Counted from the stretch's first letter, positions 44,532 through 54,588 are shown. The stretch: DNA of 64,000 bases from QKTW01 sp052161885 (GCA_052161885.1 CP197396.1:1054001-1118000); one strand, 5' to 3'. Numbers and translations are program-made. The notes: generated by a model from the letters alone, not told the origin.

Positions 44532-47168
44532 ATGAAAAAGCCGGTATTAATATTAATCGTTTGTTTGCTTGCAGGCTTTATGTCTGCCGGGCAATCATCC
44601 GTTGTCAATCCCAAGGGAACGAAGATTGGCATAGATACCAGCAAGTGGAAACTTTCCGGAAACGATATATACACGAAGAATTCCGGGAATGTAGGGATAG
44701 GTATTACAACGCCCCTATATAAACTCGATGTAAATGCAGCATCAAATCCGCTCCGGATCATTGGTCTGCAGGCAGGCACAAGCGCAGACAGCATACTCAC
44801 CGTACAGAACGGCGTAGTGCGCTATGCATCTGTATCGCGATTTATCACCGACACCAGTATTTACAAATATGATGGAACGCTTACCTCAAACCGTGTACTC
44901 ACACAAGGCGGCAAGACACTTACTTTTGCCACAGGCGGAAGTGCATTAAACATAACAGGTCTTACCAGTGGTGCAACTACCGACAGTATTGTTACAGTAA
45001 ATCCTTTAAACGGACAACTGCGTAGTGTATCCATTAATAAACTCATTACCGACACCAGCATTTACAAATATGATGGAACGCTTACCGCAAACCGTACGCT
45101 TACGCAAGGCGGCAACACTTTAACCTTCGCTACCGGCGGAAGTGCGTTAAACATCAGCGGCCTTACCAGTGGCGCTGTTACAGATAGCCTGCTCACCATT
45201 AATCCGGCTACAAACCGTGTAAACAGGATTGCCACATCACAATTAAACAAAAGCGACAGCACGACAGCCAGCAACGGCATAACGCTTACCGGAAAAGATG
45301 TTCGTCTTGGCGGCAACCTTACACAGGCCACAACGATAACGAATAACACAAACGCACTCACCTTTGCCACAGGCGGAAGTGCATTAAACATAACAGGTCT
45401 TACAAGCGGTGCTGCAACAGATAGTATTGTTACCATTAATCCTTCAAACGGGCAACTACGTAACGTATCTATCAGCAAACTCATTACCGACACCAGCATT
45501 TACAAATATGATGGAACACTTACCTCAAACCGTGTACTCACACAAGGCGGCAAGACACTCACTTTCGCTACAGGCGGTACAGCATTAAACATAACGGGGC
45601 TTACAAGCGGTGCAACTACCGATAGCATTGTTACAGTTAATCCGGCAAACGGACAACTGCGCAGCGTTGCCATTAATAAACTGGTTACCGATACCAGCAT
45701 TTATAAATATGACGGTACGCTTACTTCAAACCGCGTACTCACACAAGGTGGCAAGACACTCACTTTCGCTACAGGCGGTACAGCATTAAACATAACGGGG
45801 CTTGCCAGTGGCGCAGCAACAGACAGTATCGTTACCGTTAATCCGGCTAACGGGCAATTACGCAGTGTAGCCATCAACAAACTGATCACTGATACCAGCA
45901 TTTACAAATATGACGGTGCGCTCACTTCAAACCGTACACTCACACAAGGCGGAAACACCCTCACTTTCGCAACTGGTGGCAGCGCGTTAAACATCAGCGG
46001 CCTTACCAGCGGTGCTCTTACAGATAGCCTGCTTACCATTAATCCTGCTACAAACCGTATAAACAGGATTGCTACATCGCAGTTAAATAAAAACGACAGC
46101 ACTACGGCCAGTAATGGCATAACGCTTACAGGCAAAGACGTACGCCTTGGCGGAAACCTTACACAGGCTACAATCATAACAAATAACAGCAACGCACTCA
46201 CCTTTGCTACAGGCGGAAGTGCTTTAAACATCACAGGGCTTACCAGTGGTGCTGCAACAGACAGTATCGTTACCGTTAATCCCGCTAACGGGCAATTACG
46301 CAGCGTAGCAATCAGCAAACTGGTTACCGACACCAGCATTTATAAATATGACGGAACACTTACTTCAAACCGAACACTCACACAAGGCGGCAAGACACTC
46401 ACTTTTGCTACGGGCGGTACTGCTTTAAACATAACAGGCCTTACCAGTGGTGCAGCAACAGACAGTATCGTTACCGTTAATCCGGCTAGCGGGCAATTAC
46501 GCAGCGTAGCAATCAATAGACTGATCACCGATACCAGTATTTATAAATATGACGGTACACTTTCGGGCAACAGAACAGTTACAATGGGTAACAATAATCT
46601 TACATTCAGTTCCAGTGGCGGTGATCTTATCTTCAGCCCTTCTGGCAGTGCCAATGTAGGTATAGGTACAGCATCACCAAACACTACTGCACTTGTTGAC
46701 ATCACAAGCACTACAGCAGGTATACTGGTGCCGCGTATGACAACCACACAACGAACAGCTATATCAAGCCCCGCAAACGGCCTGTTGGTATATGATATTA
46801 CAACCAGCTGTTTCTGGGTTTATAAAAGTACTTTGTGGGTACAGATTATATCAGGCGCACCAAGCCTTAACCCCAATAACAGCGGAACAGCATATGTAGC
46901 CAACTATACGCTGCAGGCTTCAGACAATGGCAGCATCCTTGAATTTAACAGCGCATCAGGTATAACACTCACTGTTCCTTCCGGCCTGCCGTTGGGCTTT
47001 CAGTGCAGCATTACACAACTTGGAGCAGGTACGGTAACGGTTGCTGCAGGCACTGGTGTGACTTTAAAGAATGCATATAATTATACCAAGACCGCAGCTC
47101 AGTACTCTAAAATAGGCGTGGAAATAACCAGTACAGGTATTGCAATCCTGTCGGGAGATGCACAATAA
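44532..47168 (+). CDS. Long repeat-rich tail-fibre-like adhesin
   Basis: 878 aa. Signal peptide to about 20, a KNSGNVGIGITTPLYKLDVN start, eight copies of a roughly 67-residue repeat (DTSIYKYDGTLTSNRVLTQG, TFATGGSALNITGLTSG) in two blocks of 280 residues, then SANVGIGTASPNTTALVDIT and GILVPRMTTTQRTAISSPAN of the collar type. The C-terminal beta domain ends GVEITSTGIAILSGDAQ. The repeat suggests a fibrous extracellular rod. No sorting domain, and only 8 bases to the next gene. Confidence 0.88.
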   Translation: MKKPVLILIVCLLAGFMSAGQSSVVNPKGTKIGIDTSKWKLSGNDIYTKNSGNVGIGITTPLYKLDVNAASNPLRIIGLQAGTSADSILTVQNGVVRYASVSRFITDTSIYKYDGTLTSNRVLTQGGKTLTFATGGSALNITGLTSGATTDSIVTVNPLNGQLRSVSINKLITDTSIYKYDGTLTANRTLTQGGNTLTFATGGSALNISGLTSGAVTDSLLTINPATNRVNRIATSQLNKSDSTTASNGITLTGKDVRLGGNLTQATTITNNTNALTFATGGSALNITGLTSGAATDSIVTINPSNGQLRNVSISKLITDTSIYKYDGTLTSNRVLTQGGKTLTFATGGTALNITGLTSGATTDSIVTVNPANGQLRSVAINKLVTDTSIYKYDGTLTSNRVLTQGGKTLTFATGGTALNITGLASGAATDSIVTVNPANGQLRSVAINKLITDTSIYKYDGALTSNRTLTQGGNTLTFATGGSALNISGLTSGALTDSLLTINPATNRINRIATSQLNKNDSTTASNGITLTGKDVRLGGNLTQATIITNNSNALTFATGGSALNITGLTSGAATDSIVTVNPANGQLRSVAISKLVTDTSIYKYDGTLTSNRTLTQGGKTLTFATGGTALNITGLTSGAATDSIVTVNPASGQLRSVAINRLITDTSIYKYDGTLSGNRTVTMGNNNLTFSSSGGDLIFSPSGSANVGIGTASPNTTALVDITSTTAGILVPRMTTTQRTAISSPANGLLVYDITTSCFWVYKSTLWVQIISGAPSLNPNNSGTAYVANYTLQASDNGSILEFNSASGITLTVPSGLPLGFQCSITQLGAGTVTVAAGTGVTLKNAYNYTKTAAQYSKIGVEITSTGIAILSGDAQ
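44861..46540 (+). repeat. Higher-order tandem repeat, 2 x 840 bp
   Basis: Six sub-units of 201, 438, 201, 201, 438 and 201 bases, with boundaries recurring at TTTACAAATATGA-like sequence. They group into two 840-base blocks (44861-45700 and 45701-46540), an in-frame duplication of 280 codons. The 438 unit is a 201 unit plus a 237-base variant with NRIATSQLNK. Confidence 0.88.
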
Positions 47169-47176
47169 TAACAATC

Positions 47177-48166
47177 ATGTTCAGGCAATTTATTTTAACT
47201 ATGGTGTTAATCATCTTATGTAACGAACAAAGATCAAATGCCCAGGGTGTATTGCCTGTACATCGTTATATCGTAGCAAAAACACTTGATAAAATTACAA
47301 CTGCCAGCTCTTTCGGATACAGTCTGCGGAGAGTAAAAAACAGTTATGCCGGTTATGCCGTACGAATCCGCAGAGGAACTGACAATGCAGAAGCAGATGT
47401 TGACTTTGATGCTACAGGAATTGTAAGTACTGCCAGCAATGTAAAAGTTACAGCAAAAGGCAGCAGCAGCCTTACCGTAGGGCAAACACTCACCTACTCT
47501 TCATTCAAAGGTTCACAGACAATCTATGTAAAAACATGGTATGACCAGGGAGCAACTGCATATCATGCTACACAGACAACCACGGCCAGCCAGCCGATGC
47601 TGGTACTGGGCAGTGCCGGAGGTTCAAATACGAAGCCTTCCGTTGTCTTCAGCGGATCTCAGTACCTTGATGTGGGCCAGCCTATACAGAACCTGACAAA
47701 TAATGGCATTAATGGTTCTTTCTTATTATGGATGAAGCCGACTGCCAATACAAACCAGGAATCTTTCGGGCATTGGCAGACAACCTGGACAGCCACCAAC
47801 TGGCGATGGTCTTTCCATGTAAACTGGAGCGATGGCTACCTTTATTTTGATGCCGCAGAAAACTGCTGTGCAGCCAACCGTTCAGTTAATAATGCCACCA
47901 ATATTAATCTGTATAAACAATACAGCTTTGTAAGAGGTACTGCATACAAAACAGTCCGGATAAATAGCGCTGCAACTTCATTGAACAATACTACAGCTCC
48001 TTCTGTAAGCGCCTCGGGTGGCAGCTTTTATATAGGATGGGCTACTAATGGATCGGATGCTGCATACTCGGGCAGTGTTTGCGAACTTTTTATGTTCCCG
48101 ACAGATCTTGCAGTAAACAATCTCCAGGCTCTTGAAACAGACCAGATAGCTTTCTGGTCAAACTGA
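47177..48166 (+). CDS. Secreted AbfB-catalytic-like/LamG-fold protein
   Basis: 329 aa. Signal peptide to about 22 (NEQRSNAQ). The front (FGYSLRRVKNSYAGYAVRIR, IYVKTWYDQGATAYHATQ, SQPMLVL) matches the alpha-L-arabinofuranosidase B catalytic/lectin-like segment. A concanavalin-like C-terminal half follows (SFLLWMKPTANTNQESFGHW, GGSFYIGWA). Probably a carbohydrate- or cell-binding domain; activity cannot be stated. Five bases from the next gene. Confidence 0.82.
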   Translation: MFRQFILTMVLIILCNEQRSNAQGVLPVHRYIVAKTLDKITTASSFGYSLRRVKNSYAGYAVRIRRGTDNAEADVDFDATGIVSTASNVKVTAKGSSSLTVGQTLTYSSFKGSQTIYVKTWYDQGATAYHATQTTTASQPMLVLGSAGGSNTKPSVVFSGSQYLDVGQPIQNLTNNGINGSFLLWMKPTANTNQESFGHWQTTWTATNWRWSFHVNWSDGYLYFDAAENCCAANRSVNNATNINLYKQYSFVRGTAYKTVRINSAATSLNNTTAPSVSASGGSFYIGWATNGSDAAYSGSVCELFMFPTDLAVNNLQALETDQIAFWSN

Positions 48167-48171
48167 TATTT

Positions 48172-49794
48172 ATGAACAGGATATTTTTTTGCATCATCTG
48201 TAGCATTACCGGCATCGCCAGCAGCGTGCACGGTCAGGGTGTACTTCCTGCACACCGCTATTATAATGCAAGAATATCATCACTTACCTGGGATAACACA
48301 GCAAATAATAATGTGATAGATAACGGCAGTGGCACCTGGAACACAGGTACCAGGTGGGTAAAATCTCCACCTGCCGGAGCAGATATCGCATGGGTTTCAG
48401 GCGCCAATGCCATCTTTGGTGGTAATCCGGGAAACGGAGCTGCCGGTACTGTAACTGTATCCGGAACGCAGACCGTGAAAAGTATTACGTTTAATCCTAC
48501 TCCTTCCGGCAATTTCATACTCACGGGAGGAACGTTAAGCCTGCAGAGCGGTATTATAACCGTTAACCAGGATGCCACAATTAATTCTACCATTACGGGC
48601 AGCGCCAATTATCTGCAACGTGGAACAGGCACTTTAAACCTCGGTGGCAGTAACAGTTTTTCAGGCACCTATACCATTAGCCAGGGAACATTTCAGCTGG
48701 GCTCAGGAACTGCCGGAGGTACAGCATCATTCATCCTCGGCGATGCACAGACAGGCAACGATACCGTCTCCTGGCAATGGGCAGGCAGTACAACACCCGG
48801 CAATAGTGTAACCGTAACGGCCAATGGTACCGGCAAGGTAATTATCGGCGCCTACTCCGCCGGCACCAATACACAGGACAACGGAGCGCTTATCATCGAC
48901 AGGCCCATAATACTATATGACATGACAAGCGACCGCACAACTTTCAGCGGCATTGTAAGCGGTAGCGCAGACACGATAACCATAGACGGTACAGGCACAT
49001 GGAACAGCTCTGCAGGTACCGGCGCACGTGTTACATTTGAAAACAACAGCAACTCATTTACCGGCATCATTATCATTAATCCCTCAAAAGCATTACAGCT
49101 AAGTGGTACGGATGTAGTAAATAATCAACCGATACAAAACAACGGTTCGCTTGTGCTCAATGCAGGACAAAATAATACAACGACTATAGGCACCCTGACT
49201 GGTGCGTCAACGGGTATCTGTGAAATACATGCAACAGTAACAGGCCCGCAGACGCTGAGCATAGGAAATGATAACGGAAACGGTACTTATAGTGGCATTA
49301 TACGCAATGCAGGAACCGGCAGTTCGCAGGTCATGAATATCATAAAAGCCGGTACAGGCACTGAAATATTTACCGGCACTAATACATATACCGGCACAAC
49401 CAGCATCAGTGGCGGTATCCTCGGCGGAACCGGCAGCATTTCTTCCTCTTCTGCTACTACAATAACCAGTGGCGGAACTATTATGGGCGGAACCGGCAGC
49501 GGCAACGCAGGCATATTTACCACAGGAAATCTTACATTTACCACAGCTTCCACTGCGGCAGTTAATGTATATTCTGATGGTTCTTCATTATCGAAAGTAC
49601 AGGTAAACGGTACTTGTGCACTGGGCACAACTTCTAAAATAAACCTGATGGATGCAATGCCAACCGGTACTTATACGATCATCAGCAGCACCGGAACAAT
49701 GACCGGCACCTTACCAACACTTGGCACTAACCTCTCCGGACACACAGTTACGATACAAAAAACAGGCAATAACCTCCAGGTAAAACTTACATAG
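48172..49794 (+). CDS. Secreted beta-strand-repeat (autotransporter-associated type) protein
   Basis: 540 aa. Signal peptide to about 21; GVLPAHRYYNARISSLTW matches the front of the previous protein (GVLPVHRYIVAK). The body is a parallel beta-helix of autotransporter-associated repeats: GTGTLNLGGSNSFSGTYTIS, GTGTEIFTGTNTYTGTTSIS. Rich in Gly, Thr, Asn and Ser. No barrel and no sorting domain, so it depends on another route or partner for export. Confidence 0.86.
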   Translation: MNRIFFCIICSITGIASSVHGQGVLPAHRYYNARISSLTWDNTANNNVIDNGSGTWNTGTRWVKSPPAGADIAWVSGANAIFGGNPGNGAAGTVTVSGTQTVKSITFNPTPSGNFILTGGTLSLQSGIITVNQDATINSTITGSANYLQRGTGTLNLGGSNSFSGTYTISQGTFQLGSGTAGGTASFILGDAQTGNDTVSWQWAGSTTPGNSVTVTANGTGKVIIGAYSAGTNTQDNGALIIDRPIILYDMTSDRTTFSGIVSGSADTITIDGTGTWNSSAGTGARVTFENNSNSFTGIIIINPSKALQLSGTDVVNNQPIQNNGSLVLNAGQNNTTTIGTLTGASTGICEIHATVTGPQTLSIGNDNGNGTYSGIIRNAGTGSSQVMNIIKAGTGTEIFTGTNTYTGTTSISGGILGGTGSISSSSATTITSGGTIMGGTGSGNAGIFTTGNLTFTTASTAAVNVYSDGSSLSKVQVNGTCALGTTSKINLMDAMPTGTYTIISSTGTMTGTLPTLGTNLSGHTVTIQKTGNNLQVKLT

Positions 49795-49802
49795 CTACCG
49801 GA

Positions 49803-51260
49803 ATGTTTATGAAACAACTCTTTCTTTATATAACCATTATTCTGGCAATGCTGTTTACACAACGTGTAACAGCGCAGGTATATAATGCCGGACAGATGTA
49901 CATTCCACCGGGAGGAGTAGCAGCTGCTTTTGGCAATATAACCAATGCCGACAGCGGTAATATCATCAACGCGGGGTACATATACGCCAACTACAATATT
50001 GATAACCACGGTACCACCGGCTATGATGGAGGATCTCTTTTCCTGACCGGTACTGCTGTGCAATTGCTTACCGGCACTACCACTTTCAATACGAGCAACC
50101 TGATATTCAATAACAGTTCCGGTTTTACGCTCAGCAAAAGGTACAGTGTAGCTGAGCAGGCAATTTTTGTATCCGGTATGGTTACGGCTGCCAATAGCAC
50201 AGAACCACTTGAATTTAACCCTGGCGGAACCGGTGGTCCTGCTGTGGCAACAACAGGGGTGTCTGATACGACACATGTAAACGGCTATGCTTTTCAGAAA
50301 GGGACCGGTAGCTTTGTGTATCCTGTAGGTGATGCTGTAAAATACGAACCCATTGCTGCCGACCTCAGCGCCAACAGTAGTGGCATGTTATGCAATTACA
50401 TTCCCGCAGATGCCGGATACCTGCCATACCTTACTACCGGCCTCAGCAGCACACCCATTCTACATTACAACCGCCTTGAGTACTGGGACCTCAAGCCTTC
50501 AGGAACCGCAACAGGCGCCGTAACTGTCTACTACGATACATATAACAATACCGGCATTGGTGCAGACTATGACACAACACTTGTAGTGGCTCATAAAGTG
50601 GCCACCGGGTGGAATAATGAGGGTGGTATTGTGAGTGGTACGCAAATAGCGGGTACAACAACAACCATAGGCAGCATAAGCAGCTGGAGTCCGTTTACAC
50701 TGGGCACTATTTCAGACTTTACATTTTTACCCATACGGCTGGATGCATTTACAGCTGTAGAAAAAAATTGTACTGAAATCCTCTCTTGGCATACCGAATC
50801 GGAAACTGAAATAGCAGCATATGATGTGCAGTACAGCACAGATGGCGTAGCATTTGCGACTGTGGGCACTGTAAGCTCAAAGGGCAACAACAGTTACTAC
50901 AGCTTTACATATGCACCGGAAAAGGGCCGTGGCTACTACAGGCTGCGCATACGCGAACATGACGGCAGCTATACGTACAGCAGCATATTGGCCACGGATA
51001 TGAAATGTAATGCACACAGCATTGCCGTTTACCCGAATCCTGTAGCTGCGGGCGGAAATGTGTATGTAACCCTTGCAGGCTATACCGGAAAAGTAACAGC
51101 TATCCTGTATGATGTGACCGGCCGCTGGATCAGCAATACCGATCTGAGCAATGGGAAAAATACAGTGCAGACTGATATCCTGGCGGCCGGCAATTATGAA
51201 CTGGCGGTATATAGCGTAGAAAACGGCCGGGAGGTTTATAAAATCATGATCACACAGTAG
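49803..51260 (+). CDS. Surface protein with T9SS sorting domain
   Basis: 485 aa. Signal peptide ending RVTAQ; a beta-rich domain resembling large Bacteroidota surface proteins (FNTSNLIFNNSSGFTL), then the segment WHTESETEIAAYDVQYSTDG that commonly precedes sorting domains. The final 80 residues are the type A sorting domain (IAVYPNPVAAGGNVYV, ILYDVTGRWIS, NYELAVYSVENGREVYKI). Last of the six-gene run and its only protein with a sorting domain. Confidence 0.9.
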   Translation: MFMKQLFLYITIILAMLFTQRVTAQVYNAGQMYIPPGGVAAAFGNITNADSGNIINAGYIYANYNIDNHGTTGYDGGSLFLTGTAVQLLTGTTTFNTSNLIFNNSSGFTLSKRYSVAEQAIFVSGMVTAANSTEPLEFNPGGTGGPAVATTGVSDTTHVNGYAFQKGTGSFVYPVGDAVKYEPIAADLSANSSGMLCNYIPADAGYLPYLTTGLSSTPILHYNRLEYWDLKPSGTATGAVTVYYDTYNNTGIGADYDTTLVVAHKVATGWNNEGGIVSGTQIAGTTTTIGSISSWSPFTLGTISDFTFLPIRLDAFTAVEKNCTEILSWHTESETEIAAYDVQYSTDGVAFATVGTVSSKGNNSYYSFTYAPEKGRGYYRLRIREHDGSYTYSSILATDMKCNAHSIAVYPNPVAAGGNVYVTLAGYTGKVTAILYDVTGRWISNTDLSNGKNTVQTDILAAGNYELAVYSVENGREVYKIMITQ

Positions 51261-51304
51261 ACATCGCAGCTAAACACCTTTAATCCTCATAATTATCAAT
51301 AACA

Positions 51305-51622
51305 GTGAAAGACAAAGACATAAAAGGCATGTTTCATGCCATCAGTAGTTTCGCAATAAGAAGAAGAAATGAATTTTATATAACAGGGTTGCTTGAAGAG
51401 GGTGAAATACGGGAAAACTGGTTTGTAAATATTCCGCTCAACAGCTCGCTTTCTTTAACAGTCAGAATCCTTGCCATAGAGGATATCGAAATGGTAAATG
51501 AAGAGCGTCAATATAAGTTAATTATTGTTTCGGGTGATGATGAACAGGGTTTTATCGATATTTTGTTAGGCATGGGCGTCAGTTATGAATATTTGCCTAT
51601 TTCTATTGAAGGAGAAGATTAA
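51305..51622 (+). CDS. Hypothetical 105-aa protein
   Basis: GTG start at 51305. The segment YITGLLEEGEIRENWFVNIP, then SLSLTVRILAIEDIE, has the layout of an EF-Tu domain 2-like barrel, but the match is weak. Acidic C-terminus. No signal peptide. Separated from the surface cluster by 44 bases and followed by a strong hairpin. Confidence 0.62.
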   Translation: MKDKDIKGMFHAISSFAIRRRNEFYITGLLEEGEIRENWFVNIPLNSSLSLTVRILAIEDIEMVNEERQYKLIIVSGDDEQGFIDILLGMGVSYEYLPISIEGED

Positions 51623-51630
51623 AGAAATAA

Positions 51631-51659
51631 AAACGGGCGGCAATATATGCCGCCCGTTT
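51631..51659. terminator. Bidirectional hairpin terminator
   Basis: AAACGGGCGGCA, loop ATATA, TGCCGCCCGTTT, between converging genes. Confidence 0.88.
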
Positions 51660-51680
51660 CCTATAGATGATTTTCAAAAA

Positions 51681-52028
51681 TTAAAGGTGCAGTTTTTCTT
51701 TCTTTTCCAGCAGCGACTCTACTGTTTCGCGGTACATTTCATCTGGTACACAGCAGTCTACCGGGCATACGGCAGCACACTGCGGCTCATCATGAAAGCC
51801 CTGGCATTCAGTACATTTATCCGGTGTAATATAATACGTATCTACAGCTTTCGGCTCATGACGGGCGCCGGCGTCAGTTGCAGAACCATCCATAAGCGTA
51901 TAGCTGCCTTTTACAGAGGTGCCATCAGCAATGGCCCACTCTACACCGCCTTCATAGATAGCATTATTGGGGCATTCCGGTTCACAGGCCCCGCAGTTGA
52001 TACATTCGTCTGTTATCTTAATAGCCAT
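51681..52028 (-). CDS. 2[4Fe-4S] ferredoxin
   Basis: 115 aa. Two cluster motifs: CINCGACEPECPNNAIYEGG near the start, and CTECQGFHDEPQCAAVCPVD after a loop. The second has the longer spacing (CxxC, eight residues, CxxxCP) of the Alvin-type ferredoxins. Low-potential electron carrier in the cytosol. It diverges from the acyl-CoA reductase gene, a pairing that suggests related redox or lipid work, though that is only contextual. A TAACTTTG promoter box precedes it. Confidence 0.95.
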   Translation of the reverse strand: MAIKITDECINCGACEPECPNNAIYEGGVEWAIADGTSVKGSYTLMDGSATDAGARHEPKAVDTYYITPDKCTECQGFHDEPQCAAVCPVDCCVPDEMYRETVESLLEKKEKLHL

Positions 52029-52059
52029 AATGGGTCGTAAATTTTAGTTTATGTGGGAA

Positions 52060-52067
52060 CAAAGTTA
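52060..52067 (-). promoter_or_regulatory. TAnnTTTG -7 element of the ferredoxin gene
   Basis: TAACTTTG on the minus strand, 32 bases before the ATG at 52028. No clear -33 element. Confidence 0.62.
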
Positions 52068-52091
52068 CAATTTCGCACACAGAAATAATAG

Positions 52092-53090
52092 ATGGTCATG
52101 ATTAGTTTAGCTACAAGAATTGATTTACTGGAAAAACTGGGCAATTACATGCTTTCCGACGATGAGGCATGGCAGGATGCAAAGATCCGTGCAAGGCTTG
52201 CCAATCCCTGGTTTACAGATGATTTTATAAATATTTCGATACAAAACATTATTGCAGAATTTCTCCAGAAAGACAAACTGGAAGCCTGGTTACGCCAGTA
52301 TACATTGCCGCAGCAGGCAAAAAAAGTAGGTATCGTAATGGCGGGAAATATTCCCCTGGTAGGCTTTCATGATTTCCTTTGCGGCTTTATCTCCGGTCAT
52401 AATCTCCTGCTGAAACTTTCATCAAAAGACGAGGTGTTGCTGAAACATATCATCGGTAAACTTACAGAATGGAATCCTGAAGTAGCGGACCAGGTGCAGG
52501 TATCGGAGCTGTTGAAAAATTGTGACGCTTATATTGCAACCGGCAGCAATAATTCTGCACGTTATTTTGAACAGTATTTTCAGCAATACCGTCATATCAT
52601 ACGCCGCAACCGCACCTCTGTAGCCATACTGGACGGCACAGAAACTGAAGCAGAGCTGGATGCCTTGGCGGATGATGTATTTACCTATTACGGATTGGGA
52701 TGCAGGAATATTACCCAGTTATGTGTGCCAGAGGGATATAACTTCGATACGGTAATGAATGTCTTCAAAAAACATGAAGACATGATACTGCATCATAAAT
52801 ACAAAAACAATTACGATTACCACCTGGCTTTATACCTGTTGAACAGGGTGCCTTATATTACCAATGAATCGCTGTTACTGGTAGAGAACAAACTTCCGTT
52901 TTCAGCAGTGAGCGTATTGCACTACCAGTTCTATAAAGACAAAACAGAACTGGCCGCAGAACTGCAGGCCGGAAATGATGTGCAGTGCATCGTAGGGCAT
53001 GGCTTTACACCGTTTGGTGAAGCACAGCGCCCCGGCCTGATGGATTATGCAGATGGCGTAGATACGATGGCATTTCTTTGCAGCCTGTAA
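52092..53090 (+). CDS. Acyl-CoA reductase family protein (LuxC-like)
   Basis: 332 aa. KKVGIVMAGNIPLVGFHDFL and GHNLLLKLSSKDEVLL form the NAD(P)-binding part; AYIATGSNNSARYFEQYF and RNRTSVAILDGTET follow. The nucleophile is likely the Cys in YYGLGCRNITQL. Family members reduce fatty acyl-CoA or acyl-ACP to aldehyde. An ATG at 52098 is an alternative start. Possibly supplied with electrons by the divergent ferredoxin, but the family normally uses NADPH. Confidence 0.88.
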   Translation: MVMISLATRIDLLEKLGNYMLSDDEAWQDAKIRARLANPWFTDDFINISIQNIIAEFLQKDKLEAWLRQYTLPQQAKKVGIVMAGNIPLVGFHDFLCGFISGHNLLLKLSSKDEVLLKHIIGKLTEWNPEVADQVQVSELLKNCDAYIATGSNNSARYFEQYFQQYRHIIRRNRTSVAILDGTETEAELDALADDVFTYYGLGCRNITQLCVPEGYNFDTVMNVFKKHEDMILHHKYKNNYDYHLALYLLNRVPYITNESLLLVENKLPFSAVSVLHYQFYKDKTELAAELQAGNDVQCIVGHGFTPFGEAQRPGLMDYADGVDTMAFLCSL

Positions 53091-53098
53091 ATAACTTA

Positions 53099-53134
53099 AA
53101 CGCTGTCAGAGTCTAAACCCTGACAGCGTTTTTT
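53099..53134. terminator. Palindromic hairpin terminator between converging genes
   Basis: AACGCTGTCAG, loop, CTGACAGCGTT, then TTTT. Belongs to the same palindrome family as 60798-60830. Confidence 0.82.
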
Positions 53135-54542
53135 ATAATTCCCCCAGCCCTATCGTTTCATGCAGGTTGGGTATTTCCACATCAAGGAAACCCTTACGGA
53201 TAAGTCTTTCCCTGAAATTTACCTGTACTTCGTATTCTCCGTGCACAAGAAATAACTTGCGTATCTGATGCGGATCCTGGCAAGCCAGCCACTGGCAAAG
53301 ATCTTCATAGTCTCCATGGGCACTCAGGCTTTCTATGACCCTTACCTGCGCCTTTACATCATAATGTGTACCATAGATAGACACCTGCTCTGCACCGGCA
53401 CGCAGTCTTCCGCCCAGCGATTGCGGCTCGCAATACCCCACTATCAGTATCGTATTTCTGGTGTCACTTATATTGTGTGCAATGTGGTGCTTTACCCTGC
53501 CCGCCTCTGCCATACCCGATGCAGAAATGATCACACACGGTTCTTTTATATCATTGAGATGAATGGATTCTTCCACGCTTGATGTATAGCTGAGGCCGCG
53601 GAAATCAAAAACATCTTCATCTTTTTTCAATAATTGCTGTACAGCATTATTAAAACATTCGGGATGCTCCTTAATTACCCTTGTCGCCTCCGTGGAAAGC
53701 GGGCTGTCTACATAATAATTAACAGGGGGCAGCCGTCTTTCCTCTTCCAGTCTGTTGAGCAGGTATAATATTTCCTGGGTACGTCCCACGCTGAAAGCCG
53801 GGATGATGAGTTTACCTCTTTTTTCCAGGCAGGCATGCACTATTTCCTTAAGCAGCATTTCACCGGCAGGCTGCGGCATTTCATGCAGTTTATCTCCGTA
53901 TGTAGATTCCATAATGATATAATCGGCCTGCGGAAATACATCTGGTGACCGCAGTATCATATCACGGTAGCGGCCCACATCTCCGCTGAAAGTGAGGCGT
54001 ACTTCCCTGCCATGTTCCTGTAATTTCAGGTTTACCGCAGCACTGCCAAGCAAATGCCCGCAATCTGTATACAGCAGTTCTATATCATCATCTATACGGA
54101 ATGGTTGATTGTAAGGAATCGTGTGCAGCAGCGGAAATACTGCTTTGGCATCTTCTTCTGTATATAGCGCTTCTACCGGTTCTCTGCCCTCCTTCTTACG
54201 CATACGGTTAATATGTGCCACGTCCCCCTCCTGTATACGGGCTGAGTCAAGCAGCATAATTTCTGTAAGATCGGCAGTAGGGGGCGTGCAGTATATGGGG
54301 CCGCTGTAACCGTCTTTTACCAGTTTGGGCAAAAGGCCGGTATGGTCTATATGCGCATGGGAAATGATCACATAGCTGATCTCCGAAGGTTCAAAGCCCC
54401 ACTCGCTGTTGAGTTTCAGGGTATCTTTACCAAGTCCCTGGAACATGCCGCAGTCGAGCAGTATTTTCTTGTCAGGATTAATATGTACAATGTGTTTGGA
54501 GCCGGTAACAGTACGTGCTGCACCGTGAAAGGATATTTTCAT
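53133..54542 (-). CDS. Beta-CASP metallo-beta-lactamase fold RNA-processing protein
   Basis: 469 aa. MBL domain with the zinc motif SHAHIDHTG (about 61-69), plus GCGHLLGSA-like ligand DCGHLLGSAAV and FSGDVGRY. A beta-CASP insert (about 200-370; IIPAFSVGRTQEILYLL, VIISASGMAEAGRVKHHI) and the C-terminal RMMBL segment (LSAHGDYEDLCQWL, LVHGEYE) follow. It resembles the YSH1/CPSF73-type bacterial exonucleases. Probably cleaves or trims RNA with Zn2+. Confidence 0.93.
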   Translation of the reverse strand: MKISFHGAARTVTGSKHIVHINPDKKILLDCGMFQGLGKDTLKLNSEWGFEPSEISYVIISHAHIDHTGLLPKLVKDGYSGPIYCTPPTADLTEIMLLDSARIQEGDVAHINRMRKKEGREPVEALYTEEDAKAVFPLLHTIPYNQPFRIDDDIELLYTDCGHLLGSAAVNLKLQEHGREVRLTFSGDVGRYRDMILRSPDVFPQADYIIMESTYGDKLHEMPQPAGEMLLKEIVHACLEKRGKLIIPAFSVGRTQEILYLLNRLEEERRLPPVNYYVDSPLSTEATRVIKEHPECFNNAVQQLLKKDEDVFDFRGLSYTSSVEESIHLNDIKEPCVIISASGMAEAGRVKHHIAHNISDTRNTILIVGYCEPQSLGGRLRAGAEQVSIYGTHYDVKAQVRVIESLSAHGDYEDLCQWLACQDPHQIRKLFLVHGEYEVQVNFRERLIRKGFLDVEIPNLHETIGLGEL

Positions 54543-54588
54543 CTGGGAAATATGTGTCTTGTTTATGAAGTGTTATATAAATGGTGTA

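Noticed and set aside
44861..46540. Long open frames on the minus strand with regular boundaries
   Set aside because: They mirror the repeats of the plus-strand adhesin and have no start sites or family resemblance.
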